From Algoriphagus alkaliphilus (lineage in GTDB: Bacteria > Bacteroidota > Bacteroidia > Cytophagales > Cyclobacteriaceae), in NCBI RefSeq assembly GCF_900103735.1, contig NZ_FMXE01000022.1, forward strand, positions 1 through 64,000: a DNA stretch of 64,000 nt, written 5' to 3'. Numbering within the stretch: the stretch's first letter is position 1; each line of letters begins with the position of its first letter. The notes beneath the pieces were generated by a model. That model had not been told where the DNA came from. It ran no database searches and was given only the letters and a program-made list of their open reading frames with translations. A program made the position numbers and the translations under genes. This document shows positions 55,506 through 64,000 of this stretch, piece after piece.

Positions 55506-57311
55506 ATGAAGCCTACCAATACCCGGGATCCGGAATATTATCACAAAGTGGTGGATTGCCAATATGCCTGTCCGGCGCATACTCCTGTTCCTGAATACAT
55601 CCGACTGATTGCAGCTGAAAAATATACCGAAGCCTACATGATCAATTGGGAGTCCAATGTTTTCCCCGGTATTTTGGGTAGAACATGCGACCGACCCTGT
55701 GAGCCCGCCTGCCGAAGGGTGCGCGTAGAAGAGGAGCCTGTGGCCATCTGTAGATTAAAGCGGGTTGCCGCAGATCAAAAAGGTGAGGTAAAAAGCTTAA
55801 TGCCCCAAGGTCCTTTTGCATCCAATGGAAAAAAAATCGCCCTGATCGGCGGGGGTCCGGCTTCACTCACGGTCGCCAGGGATTTGGCTCCTTTGGGTTA
55901 TGAAATCCACCTCTTCGATGAGCAGATTGCCGGAGGTGGGATGATGCGGAGTCAGATTCCATCATTTAGACTACCGGAGACTGTGCTGAATGAGGAAGTG
56001 GATTACATTCTTGACATGGGAATTCACACCCAATTTTTAACATATGTCAGTAGTCTAAAAGATGTGCTTTCTAAGAATTACGACGCGGTTTTTGTGGGTA
56101 CAGGAGCTCCAAGAGGAAAAGATCTACCCAAGTTGCCGGGACGAAAAGAAGGTGCTGCGGGGATTCATATTGGAATAGAGTGGTTGGCAAGTGTGGCGTT
56201 TGAACACACCAAATCCATTTCCCCCAAGGTCATTGTGCTGGGAGGGGGAAATACCGCTATGGATTGCTGCAGAACTGCCAGGAGGCTTGGTGGGAAAGAT
56301 GTCAAAGTGGTGGTCAGGAGTCCATTCAAAGAGATGAAAGCATCGCCTTGGGAAAAGGAGGATGCCATGCACGAGGATATACAGATTTTTGACAATCATG
56401 TGCCGTTGAGCTTTGAAGTAAAAGACGGAAAGCTTATTGGGATGAAATTCCAAAAAGTGAGAGCTGTCTATGATGAAAAAGGTAAAAGAGAGCTCATTCC
56501 CACAGATGAACCGGAGGTGTTCATTGAAGCGGATGAGGTACTGGTGGCCATTGGACAGCAAAACAGTTTTCCATGGATCGAGCGGGATTTAGGATTGGAC
56601 TTTGACGAATGGGATATGCCTGTAGTGGACCGAAAAACCTTTCAGTCCACCCTGTCTAGGGTCTTTTTCGGTGGAGATGCAGCTTTTGGGCCGGAAAATG
56701 TCATCACCGCCGTAGCACATGGGCATCAGGCGGCAGTTTCCATTCATTTGTTTTGTCAGGGGAAAGACCTTTTGGACAGGCCCTCTCCCTATACCAATCT
56801 GGTCAGTCAAAAAATGGGGATCCATGAATGGAGCTACGACAGCCAAATAGCCGCTGACCACAGGTATATAGTGCCCCAGGCGAGAAAATCCATCACACTC
56901 AAAGACCGGAAGAAAGAGGTCGAACTGGGTTTTGACATTCAAACTGCCTATAAAGAAGCACAACGCTGTCTCAATTGTGATGCGCAGACTGTATTTTTCG
57001 AAGATCGCTGCATTGAGTGTGATGCCTGTATGGATGTATGCCCTACTTCCTGCATCACCTTCACCGCAAACGCGGAGGAGGATGAGCTTCGGCAGAATTT
57101 GTTGGTGCCCGCGGAAAATAAATCTCAGGATCTGCTGGTCTCCGATACCTTAAAAACCGGACGGGTAATGATCAAAGATGAGGACGTCTGCCTGCATTGC
57201 GGACTCTGTGCCGAGCGATGTCCGACTTCTGCTTGGGATATGCAAAAATACTTCTACAGTGTCACCAAAGCCTATCAGATACCAGCTTCCTTACCCGCAA
57301 TCCAAAAATGA
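55506..57311 (+). CDS. GltD-like FAD-dependent oxidoreductase with C-terminal 4Fe-4S ferredoxin domain
   Basis: 601 residues. N-terminal Fer4_20 helical domain with cluster cysteines (CQYACPAHTPV, GRTCDRPCEPACRR; about 15-85), FAD fold (KIALIGGGPASLTVARDL, about 117-134), NAD(P) fold (VIVLGGGNTAMDCCRTARRL, about 240-260), and a C-terminal pair of 4Fe-4S motifs (CIECDACMDVCPTSC, CLHCGLCAERCPTS; about 505-585). Related to the small subunit of glutamate synthase, but here coupled to a 2-oxoacid oxidoreductase: its stop overlaps the alpha-subunit start (ATGA). It likely moves electrons between NAD(P)H and ferredoxin-type centres for that enzyme. Confidence 0.88.
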   Translation: MKPTNTRDPEYYHKVVDCQYACPAHTPVPEYIRLIAAEKYTEAYMINWESNVFPGILGRTCDRPCEPACRRVRVEEEPVAICRLKRVAADQKGEVKSLMPQGPFASNGKKIALIGGGPASLTVARDLAPLGYEIHLFDEQIAGGGMMRSQIPSFRLPETVLNEEVDYILDMGIHTQFLTYVSSLKDVLSKNYDAVFVGTGAPRGKDLPKLPGRKEGAAGIHIGIEWLASVAFEHTKSISPKVIVLGGGNTAMDCCRTARRLGGKDVKVVVRSPFKEMKASPWEKEDAMHEDIQIFDNHVPLSFEVKDGKLIGMKFQKVRAVYDEKGKRELIPTDEPEVFIEADEVLVAIGQQNSFPWIERDLGLDFDEWDMPVVDRKTFQSTLSRVFFGGDAAFGPENVITAVAHGHQAAVSIHLFCQGKDLLDRPSPYTNLVSQKMGIHEWSYDSQIAADHRYIVPQARKSITLKDRKKEVELGFDIQTAYKEAQRCLNCDAQTVFFEDRCIECDACMDVCPTSCITFTANAEEDELRQNLLVPAENKSQDLLVSDTLKTGRVMIKDEDVCLHCGLCAERCPTSAWDMQKYFYSVTKAYQIPASLPAIQK

Positions 57312-59143
57312 AAACCCGCATCAATGATTTTATCGTACGTTTTGCCAATGTAAATGGTACCGGATCAGCCAGTGCCAATTATCTTTTTGCCAAAACCATA
57401 TTTAGGATGGGTATCCCGGTTACTCCCAAGAATATTTTCCCTTCCAACATCCAGGGATTGCCTACCTGGTATGAGGTAAGAGTCAGTGAAAAAGGATACC
57501 TGGGCCGAAGAGAGGGGATAGACTTGATGATCAGTGTCAATCCTCAAAGCATGGCCAAGGACGTGCAAAGTGTAAAGCCCGGTGGGTATTTTATCTATGA
57601 CAGCACCAAAAAACTGAATCCGGACTATGTAAGGGAGGACATTCATTATTTGGGAATTCCCATGATGGAAATGGCCACCAAGGCCTTCGAGGATCCCCGA
57701 AAAAGGCAACTGCTCAAAAACATTATTTATGTAGGGGCCTTGGTTAGACTTTTGGATATGGATCAGCAAACCATTCGGGAATTGATTTCGGAGCAGTTTG
57801 AAGGGAAAAAAGCATTGATTGAAGCTAATTTTCAAGCTTTAAATCTGGGCATGGAATACGTTGAAAAAAACTATGACTTTCCGCTTTTCTTCAGGTTGGA
57901 AAAAAGGAATTTGCTGGGAAACAAGATTTTGGTTGACGGAAACACGGCCTGCGGATTGGGAGCGGTGTACGGTGGGGCTACCCTGATGGCCTGGTATCCG
58001 ATTACCCCATCCACCTCAGTTGCGGAGGCATTTGAAAGTTTCTGTGAAAAATATCGTCGGGATGAGGACGGCAAAAACAAGTATGCCTTCATTCAGGCGG
58101 AGGATGAACTGGCGGCTATGGGTATGGTGATTGGCGCCAATTGGAATGGAGCGCGGGCTTTTACAGCTACCTCCGGCCCCGGAGTTTCCCTGATGAGTGA
58201 GTTTCTTGGGCTGGGTTATTTTGCGGAAGTTCCGGCTGTACTGATTGATGTGCAGCGGGCAGGTCCGAGTACTGGTATGCCCACCCGAACGCAACAATCC
58301 GATCTTCTTGCAGCGGGCTATGCCTCTCACGGGGACACCAAGCACATCCTGCTTTTCCCTGCCAGTCCCAAAGAATGCTTTGAAATGACGGCGGAGGCTT
58401 TTGATTTGGCCGAGCAGCTCCAAACTCCGGTTTTCGTGATGACAGATCTGGATTTGGGCATGAACGATCATGTCAGTGAACCCTTTGAATGGGAAAAAGA
58501 GCGAAAATACCGGCGTGGAAAAGTATTAACGACGGAGGATTTGGAGAATATCGGGAAGTATGGAAGGTATCTGGATTCAGATGGAGATGGAATCCCTTAC
58601 CGAACCTATCCCGGCACGCACCCCACCAAAGGAGCATTTTTTACAAGAGGAACCTCCAAGGACGAATATGCGGCCTACACCGAAGACGGGGCAGCTTATA
58701 AACGCAATATGGATAGGTTGACACTGAAGTGGAACACGGCGAAGACCTTGGTTCCACCCGCTCTAATCCAGAATTCTGCTTCCCCCTGCAATCTGGGGAT
58801 TCTCTACTTTGGAACCTCAACTTTTTCCTCGGAAGAGGCCAGAGATCTTCTGTCGGAAGAGGGGATTCAGGTAGACTCCCTGCGGCTAAAGGCTTTCCCT
58901 TTTGGAAAAGAAGTGGAGGATTTTGTTGAAAGTCATCGTGTGATTTTTGTTATCGAGCAAAACAGGGATGCCCAAATGCGCAAAATGATAGTCATGGAGC
59001 TGAATTGCCATCCCCAAAAACTGGTCCCTGTACTCAATTACGATGGCATGCCGATTACTGCGGATGCCATCAAAAGCCAAATCGTATCGTATTTAAACAC
59101 TGAAAGCAATCCCAACCATGAGCTATCTAAAGCCACTGTTTAG
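57308..59143 (+). CDS. 2-oxoacid:acceptor oxidoreductase, fused gamma-alpha subunit
   Basis: 611 residues from ATG 57308, which overlaps the preceding stop; the open frame extends further upstream but inside the previous gene. The gamma domain (about 1-190; RFANVNGTGSASANYLFAK, MISVNPQSM) is followed by the alpha pyrimidine-binding domain (about 210-600; GNTACGLGAVYGGA, WYPITPSTSVAEAFE, TSGPGVSLMSE, RAGPSTGMPTRTQQSDL). With the beta subunit it oxidises or forms a 2-oxoacid with CoA and ferredoxin, as in KorAB; whether the substrate is 2-oxoglutarate, pyruvate or a branched-chain acid cannot be told. The 3' end overlaps the beta gene by 26 nt. Confidence 0.9.
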   Translation: MKTRINDFIVRFANVNGTGSASANYLFAKTIFRMGIPVTPKNIFPSNIQGLPTWYEVRVSEKGYLGRREGIDLMISVNPQSMAKDVQSVKPGGYFIYDSTKKLNPDYVREDIHYLGIPMMEMATKAFEDPRKRQLLKNIIYVGALVRLLDMDQQTIRELISEQFEGKKALIEANFQALNLGMEYVEKNYDFPLFFRLEKRNLLGNKILVDGNTACGLGAVYGGATLMAWYPITPSTSVAEAFESFCEKYRRDEDGKNKYAFIQAEDELAAMGMVIGANWNGARAFTATSGPGVSLMSEFLGLGYFAEVPAVLIDVQRAGPSTGMPTRTQQSDLLAAGYASHGDTKHILLFPASPKECFEMTAEAFDLAEQLQTPVFVMTDLDLGMNDHVSEPFEWEKERKYRRGKVLTTEDLENIGKYGRYLDSDGDGIPYRTYPGTHPTKGAFFTRGTSKDEYAAYTEDGAAYKRNMDRLTLKWNTAKTLVPPALIQNSASPCNLGILYFGTSTFSSEEARDLLSEEGIQVDSLRLKAFPFGKEVEDFVESHRVIFVIEQNRDAQMRKMIVMELNCHPQKLVPVLNYDGMPITADAIKSQIVSYLNTESNPNHELSKATV

Positions 59144-60170
59144 TCATCCAAAGCTTCCCAAAAACAAGTTGGGATACACGCTGAAAGAGTACGAAGGATC
59201 CCTGTCCACCCTCTGTGCCGGGTGCGGACACGACAGCATCAGTGCAGCCATTGTGAAGGCTTGCTTTGAATTGTCGATAGAGCCCCATCTTGTTGCGAAA
59301 ATTTCCGGTATAGGTTGTTCTTCCAAAACGCCAACTTATTTTCTAGGCAATTCACACGGATTCAACTCCGTGCATGGAAGAATGCCCTCTGTGGCTACTG
59401 GGGCCAATATGGCAAATAAAGAACTGGTTTATTTTGGGGTGTCCGGCGACGGGGATTCGGCTTCGATCGGGATGGGACAGTTTGTCCACGTGATCCGGAG
59501 AAATCTAAACATGGTCTATGTAGTAATGAATAATGGATGCTATGGCCTGACCAAAGGACAGGATTCTGCTACAGCTGATCGGGGGTCTAAAAATAAATCA
59601 GGTTCAGTCAATCCCTTTGAAGCAATAGATCTGGCAAGTATGGCGATCGAGTTGGGAGCATCATTTGTAGCCCAAAGCTTCAGTGGCGACAAGCAGCAAC
59701 TGATTCCGCTGTTAAAAGCAGCCATTCAGCACCCCGGGTTTGCATTTATCAACGTGATTTCCCCCTGTGTCACCTTCAACAACAATCCGGGATCAACCAA
59801 ATCCTATGACTATGTAAGGGAACATATTGAGGCCACTTCAGCCTTGGATTTTGTCCCGGTTAAAAAAGAAATTCGGGTAAACTATGCAGAAGGGGCATCC
59901 GCAGAGGTGGGAATGCACGATGGGTCAAAAATCCACCTGAACAAGCTGCGTATGGATTGGGATCCGGAGGATCGGATTTCAGTAGTCAATGCCCTTCAAA
60001 ATGCCAAAGTAAAAGAGGAGATTTTGACCGGATTACTTTATGTAAATACAGATTGGAAAGATTTGTATCAGACACTAAATATCACGGATAATTCACTCAA
60101 TCAGCTAAAGGAATCCGATTTGTGCCCCGGAACAGAAGAACTTCAGCATATCAATGAGGGGTTTAGGTAA
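59118..60170 (+). CDS. 2-oxoacid:acceptor oxidoreductase, beta subunit (TPP-binding)
   Basis: 350 residues. Thiamine diphosphate and cluster features: CAGCGHDSI near residue 32, a further conserved Cys in GIGCSSK, and the GDGDSASIG...NNGCYGLTKGQ Mg-TPP motif (about 115-152). The beta subunit carries the TPP and a 4Fe-4S cluster in this family. The start overlaps the alpha gene by 26 nt in another frame, so expression is coupled. It is the last gene of the unit; 175 bp later a convergent kinase ends. Confidence 0.92.
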   Translation: MSYLKPLFSHPKLPKNKLGYTLKEYEGSLSTLCAGCGHDSISAAIVKACFELSIEPHLVAKISGIGCSSKTPTYFLGNSHGFNSVHGRMPSVATGANMANKELVYFGVSGDGDSASIGMGQFVHVIRRNLNMVYVVMNNGCYGLTKGQDSATADRGSKNKSGSVNPFEAIDLASMAIELGASFVAQSFSGDKQQLIPLLKAAIQHPGFAFINVISPCVTFNNNPGSTKSYDYVREHIEATSALDFVPVKKEIRVNYAEGASAEVGMHDGSKIHLNKLRMDWDPEDRISVVNALQNAKVKEEILTGLLYVNTDWKDLYQTLNITDNSLNQLKESDLCPGTEELQHINEGFR

Positions 60171-60345
60171 TTGCCTCTGCTCCGGAGTCTGGTCGGGAGG
60201 TCATTGCCTCTAGTGAGCTTTGAAAGGGGGATTTAATTTTCTTAGCCTGAATAATTGGGCGGAAGCTGCTGAATTTTTTGGAATTATCTAAGTGAAGGGT
60301 TTTTCACGCAGTTCTCACAGGCTTCATGGGAGGAAAATTAAATGA

Positions 60346-63300
60346 TTACTTAGGTAAAATGATACTGAACTTGGTCCATTCGCCCACTTGGGTAGTGATG
60401 TCTAGCATGCCATTGTGTGCCTTGATGATGTCATGAGTGATCGAAAGCCCGAGCCCTGTTCCCTCGGTGCCTTTTTTTGTGGTAAAAAACGGCATGAGCA
60501 ACTTGTCCTTAATATCATTCGGTACGCCAGGTCCATTGTCTTCTACTTCGATCAGGATTTTATCTCCGAGGTTTTTGGTGCGGACTTCCAATTTTGCTTT
60601 GTAATCAGGTCCTGCTTTGGCGATTTTTTCCCGCATTGCATCGAAAGCGTTTTTGGTCAGATTGAGGATGACCCTGCTGAAATCCTCTGTGTTCAGTGGG
60701 ATTTTGGGGAGGCTTTCGTCCAAATCAAGTGAGAGCTCCACGTTGATTGGATTTTTATTTGCTCGCATCCCGTGAAAGGAAAGGTTGACGTACTCTTTGA
60801 TGACCTCATTGACATCGGAAGGCTCCATGGAACCGCTGCCACCACGTGAGTGCATGAGCATGGATTTGACTATGCCATCAGCCCGGCCACCATGGTGCTT
60901 GATTTTAGTCAGGTTGATTTTGATATCGCCGAGTAGATCTCTGACATTTTCCAAAGGCTCACTTTCCTCCAGTTTGTCTAATTCTTCCTCCACTTCTTCC
61001 AGAAATTCCAAGCTCAGTCCTGAGAAATTATTGACAAAGTTGAGTGGGTTTTTGATCTCGTGGGCAATACCTGCGGTCAGCTGTCCAAGCGAAGCGAGTT
61101 TTTCCTGTTGAATCAACTGTGCTTGAGTGGACTTCAGGTTTTCATGTGCGGATTCCAGTTTGGTGTATGCTTTTTCGATTTCCCGGGCTTGTTCGAGTTC
61201 ACGTTCCCTTGCCTTATCCTGCTCTTGCTTGATTGCCTTATTCCGCTGATAACGGTGAATAGGATAGGCAAAAGAAAGGAAAATCAAGGTGTAAGTGAGA
61301 TATGCCCACCAAGTGCGATACACCGGAGGAAGCACTTTGAATGAATAGGCCAAAGGCTCCGTCCAGTCTCCAGCAGTTCCTTCGACTGATCCTGTAAATC
61401 TAGCTCTGACTAAAAACGTGTAATCTCCTTCATGAATATTACCAAAAGTTGCACTGGTCTTCTTTAGGACTGGGCTCCACTCTTCGTCATATCCTTCCAA
61501 AATGTATTGATACTCCACCAAAAAGGGCTTTGCAAGTTCATTGGATCCAAAGTCAATGTTGATATGATTGTGCCTGTAGGGTAGGACGAGTTCTTGAGGA
61601 ATAGAATAGAATGGAGTAGTTTCCTTAAATTTCACCCCTTTAAACCGCTCACGAATAGATTCTCGATCGATAGCCGTTAATTCTTGTCCAAAAATGCTTT
61701 GCTCAGATGATTTTCGGGAAATGTTATTTTCATTTACTTGAAGGGATTCCCAAGAGATCTCCTCTTCATTGATCCGAAGCTGCTTGATAAAAATTTCCGG
61801 TTTCTCCTTATTCCGGAGTAAAGCCTCATAGTCAAATCTCACCAAAGCGGTTTTATTTGAGCCAGTTCCGGCCCAAAGGATTCCCTTGCTGTCTTGGTAC
61901 ATCCCGTTTTGGCCGTCAGTCAAGTCTTTGACAGGATAGCCGGTATTTGAATTGAAAATTTCGATATTCTCCAGGGAGAAATCGGAAATAACCGAATAAG
62001 GTGAATTAAAAACAGCAATACCCAAGTTGGTCCCGATAGCTATTTTTCCATTGCTCATGGGCACAATCTGTAAAATCACATTATTAGGCAGTCCATTTTC
62101 TGTTCTAAACGTGTAAAATGGATTTTGCTCAATAGGTTGGTTTTCTGTAATAGCTTTTCGGAGAGAGTCCGGAAGTACGCTCAAACCATTACCAGTACCA
62201 ATCCAAAGATTTCCCTGCCTGTCTTTGGCGAGGCTGAGTACCGCATTATCTGCCAAGCCTTGTTTAATGCTAAGATTGGTAAATTTTTTTCCATCAAAAA
62301 AGCTAAGGCCCCCATCAGCAGTGGCTATCCAAATTCCTTTATCTGCATCTTCTGTTAGAATTTTGAGAACCGCATAACCCGCCAGTCCTTGTTCTGGCCC
62401 AAAATTAGTAAAACTTGCTCCGTTAAATTTGCTAAGTCCATTTTCGGTTCCCAACCAGAGATTTCCTTTTAAATCTTTTACGATTGAAAGGATTTCATTC
62501 GAAGGTAGGCCTTGGGCGGAGGTATAGGTGGTGAAGGATTTTCCATCAAATTTAGAAAATCCTCTACCTGCCGTTCCCATCCAAATGTCTCCGTTTTGAT
62601 CCTCGACCAAAGAATAGATAAAATCCCCCCCGAGTCCCTGGGAAATCGAATAGGTCGTAAATCCCAGTCCGTCAAAAACACTAACTCCACCACCGTTTGT
62701 ACCGAACCACAAATTTCCATTTCGGTCCTCCAGCGTACTCATGACGATATTGCCACCCAAGCCTTGATTAACAGTGAAGCTCGTAAACGGACTACCATCA
62801 AATCTGGAGATGCCGCCTCCATCTGTCGCAAACCATAATTTTCCGGATTTATCGCTGGCAATGGCCAAAATGCTATTGGCTGGCATTCCTTGATCTCGTG
62901 TATAGGTAGTGAACTCTTCTCCATCAAATCTGCTGGTACCATTCCCTGTGCCGAACCAAATGTTACCGTTTGAATCTTCTAAAATGGCCCGGACAATATT
63001 GTCAGCAAGACCATCTTTTGTAGTGAAGTTTTGAAATCGAACGCCGTCGAAACGGCTAATCCCTCCACCTATAGTACCGATCCAAAGTGTTCCATCAGAA
63101 CCCAAAGCAAAACTTCTTACCCGGTTTCCTGCCAATCCTTCTGATTCTGTGTAGTTAGTAAAAGTACTGCCATCGAATCTACTCATTCCACCACCATTGG
63201 TTCCAAAGTAAAGGTTGCCCTTTGAATCTTTTGTCACAGCGATCACAAAATTGTCCGCCAAGCCTTGTTCGGTAGTGTAATTGGTAAAGGTGGTTCCGTC

Positions 63301-64000
63301 AAATTTGCTGATTCCGCCACCTCCCGTTCCAAACCACAAATTGCCTGCGCCATCTTCTGCGATTCCGAAAACGAAATCATTGGCCAAGCCATCAGCTGTG
63401 GTATAGCTTTTAAAAGAAAATCCATCGAATCTACTGACACCGTTGATTGTTCCGATCCAAATATTTCCCTTACTGTCTTCCATTATTATTCGGACAGTGT
63501 TGTCAATTAATCCTTGGGAAGTAGTGTAGTTCGTAAAATCGCTTCCGTCGTATCGACTGATTCCACCTCCGTTGGTTCCAAACCAAAGGTGACCTCTGCT
63601 GTCTAAAATTGCCGTATTTACTGCATCTAATGCCAGCCCATCGTCTGTAGAAAAAGTCCTAAACTGGGAGATTCCGCCTTCTCCCAAGAGATATGGATTA
63701 CCATTCGGTTTTTTCACGACTTCCCCGGCCTCATTCTTAAGTACCAGCAAGTCCTGTCTACTTGGTGCCAAGAGTTGAAAAGTTTGGCTTTCACCACCTT
63801 CATCTTCATAGGTGTAAGTGCCTCCAGCCTGTTTGGGTATTCGAATTACACGAGGTGCCGGAAAAGTATTCAAGCTTAGCGATTCGGGCTTGACAGAATC
63901 AGGTAGTGTAACCAATTCAATGATCTCCGGAGGGGAAAAGGAAAGTTGATCCTGATTATCGTCAAGTTTTCCTTCCTTGGAGCAGGAAAAAAGCAAAAAT
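60346..64000 (-). CDS. Reg_prop/Y_Y_Y sensor histidine kinase, 5' end cut by window edge
   Basis: About 1217 residues visible; the frame is open to the right edge, so the TTG at 63996 is not the start. The visible N-terminus ends in a lipobox (FLLFSC), so it is a lipoprotein. Then 13 Reg_prop blades of about 42 residues (pattern GLADNxVxxxxxDxxGNLWFGT...GGISRFDG), a Y_Y_Y domain (about 790-880), a membrane segment (TWWAYLTYTLIFLSFAYPI), coiled coil, HisKA (AHEIKNPLNF, His near 979 of the visible part) and HATPase_c (VEDNGPGVP, GTEGTGLGLS). No response regulator is next to it inside the window. Convergent with the oxidoreductase genes. Confidence 0.9.
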   Translation of the reverse strand, partial: FLLFSCSKEGKLDDNQDQLSFSPPEIIELVTLPDSVKPESLSLNTFPAPRVIRIPKQAGGTYTYEDEGGESQTFQLLAPSRQDLLVLKNEAGEVVKKPNGNPYLLGEGGISQFRTFSTDDGLALDAVNTAILDSRGHLWFGTNGGGISRYDGSDFTNYTTSQGLIDNTVRIIMEDSKGNIWIGTINGVSRFDGFSFKSYTTADGLANDFVFGIAEDGAGNLWFGTGGGGISKFDGTTFTNYTTEQGLADNFVIAVTKDSKGNLYFGTNGGGMSRFDGSTFTNYTESEGLAGNRVRSFALGSDGTLWIGTIGGGISRFDGVRFQNFTTKDGLADNIVRAILEDSNGNIWFGTGNGTSRFDGEEFTTYTRDQGMPANSILAIASDKSGKLWFATDGGGISRFDGSPFTSFTVNQGLGGNIVMSTLEDRNGNLWFGTNGGGVSVFDGLGFTTYSISQGLGGDFIYSLVEDQNGDIWMGTAGRGFSKFDGKSFTTYTSAQGLPSNEILSIVKDLKGNLWLGTENGLSKFNGASFTNFGPEQGLAGYAVLKILTEDADKGIWIATADGGLSFFDGKKFTNLSIKQGLADNAVLSLAKDRQGNLWIGTGNGLSVLPDSLRKAITENQPIEQNPFYTFRTENGLPNNVILQIVPMSNGKIAIGTNLGIAVFNSPYSVISDFSLENIEIFNSNTGYPVKDLTDGQNGMYQDSKGILWAGTGSNKTALVRFDYEALLRNKEKPEIFIKQLRINEEEISWESLQVNENNISRKSSEQSIFGQELTAIDRESIRERFKGVKFKETTPFYSIPQELVLPYRHNHINIDFGSNELAKPFLVEYQYILEGYDEEWSPVLKKTSATFGNIHEGDYTFLVRARFTGSVEGTAGDWTEPLAYSFKVLPPVYRTWWAYLTYTLIFLSFAYPIHRYQRNKAIKQEQDKARERELEQAREIEKAYTKLESAHENLKSTQAQLIQQEKLASLGQLTAGIAHEIKNPLNFVNNFSGLSLEFLEEVEEELDKLEESEPLENVRDLLGDIKINLTKIKHHGGRADGIVKSMLMHSRGGSGSMEPSDVNEVIKEYVNLSFHGMRANKNPINVELSLDLDESLPKIPLNTEDFSRVILNLTKNAFDAMREKIAKAGPDYKAKLEVRTKNLGDKILIEVEDNGPGVPNDIKDKLLMPFFTTKKGTEGTGLGLSITHDIIKAHNGMLDITTQVGEWTKFSIILPK
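62080..63665 (-). repeat. Tandem about 126-bp repeats encoding the propeller blades
   Basis: Thirteen consecutive units of about 126 bp encode the Reg_prop blades of the sensor kinase. Phrases such as CCATCAAATCT and CCAAACCA recur at that spacing on the plus strand. Similarity between units at the DNA level makes slippage or unequal recombination likely. Confidence 0.75.

Noticed and set aside
57197..57307. N-terminal extension of the oxidoreductase alpha subunit
   Set aside because: It lies inside the ferredoxin domain of the preceding gene; the ATGA overlap at 57308 is the natural start.

Overview
The window looks like chromosome from a pigmented member of the Bacteroidota, most likely a Cyclobacteriaceae/Algoriphagus-like bacterium. 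This is an inference from a TonB receptor with a carboxypeptidase-regulatory N-terminus, DUF6090 and DUF4286 proteins, Reg_prop/Y_Y_Y sensor kinases, an AT-rich promoter of the TTG-N19-TAnnTTTG type, and a crtB/crtI/crtYcd/crtW/crtZ/cruF carotenoid set. No rRNA, tRNA or CRISPR array was seen.

Layout. 1-340: right end of an insertion sequence. 397-5707: small membrane and envelope proteins, then polA and radA. 5570-8175: a HindVP-like type II restriction-modification pair sitting between two 138-bp direct copies of the 3' end of radA. 8227-13545: small-molecule and envelope genes (DUF486 protein, PLP decarboxylase, beta-barrel protein, YdeI/OmdA-like protein, TonB receptor). 13627-21068: a carotenoid cluster on the minus strand: an operon led by an ECF sigma factor (sigma-crtI-crtB-crtYcd-ispH-crtW), then crtZ with a CarH/LitR-like MerR regulator, then cruF. 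Divergent from it are a DUF4286 gene and tspO. 22110-25739: a large secreted beta-propeller amidohydrolase.

25890-54912 is a 29-kb minus-strand signalling region: a DUF6090 protein, a receiver-class III nucleotide cyclase, two single-domain response regulators, five complete histidine kinases, a truncated kinase and a response-regulator remnant, a patatin-like phospholipase with a cNMP-binding domain, two FIST proteins, and a 12-kb gene for a 4015-residue soluble kinase. I read that kinase as an NTF2/SnoaL-like domain, 19 tandem sensory modules of about 188 residues, and one HisKA/HATPase core. The modules share almost constant helical linkers but have very different cores. It overlaps the first FIST gene by 4 nt and is the most unusual object in the window.

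55506-60170: a translationally coupled GltD-like/ferredoxin protein with 2-oxoacid:acceptor oxidoreductase alpha and beta subunits. 60346-64000: another lipoprotein Reg_prop sensor kinase, cut by the right edge of the window.

How the parts may work together (inference): the kinases have near-identical HATPase segments and few output proteins, so they may converge on a small pool of receivers. One receiver is fused to a cyclase, and the nearby patatin carries a cyclic-nucleotide sensor, so a kinase -> receiver-cyclase -> cAMP -> lipase route is plausible. The kinase genes have gained short repeats in one surface loop and show two scars of kinase/regulator deletion, so the locus seems to change by recombination.
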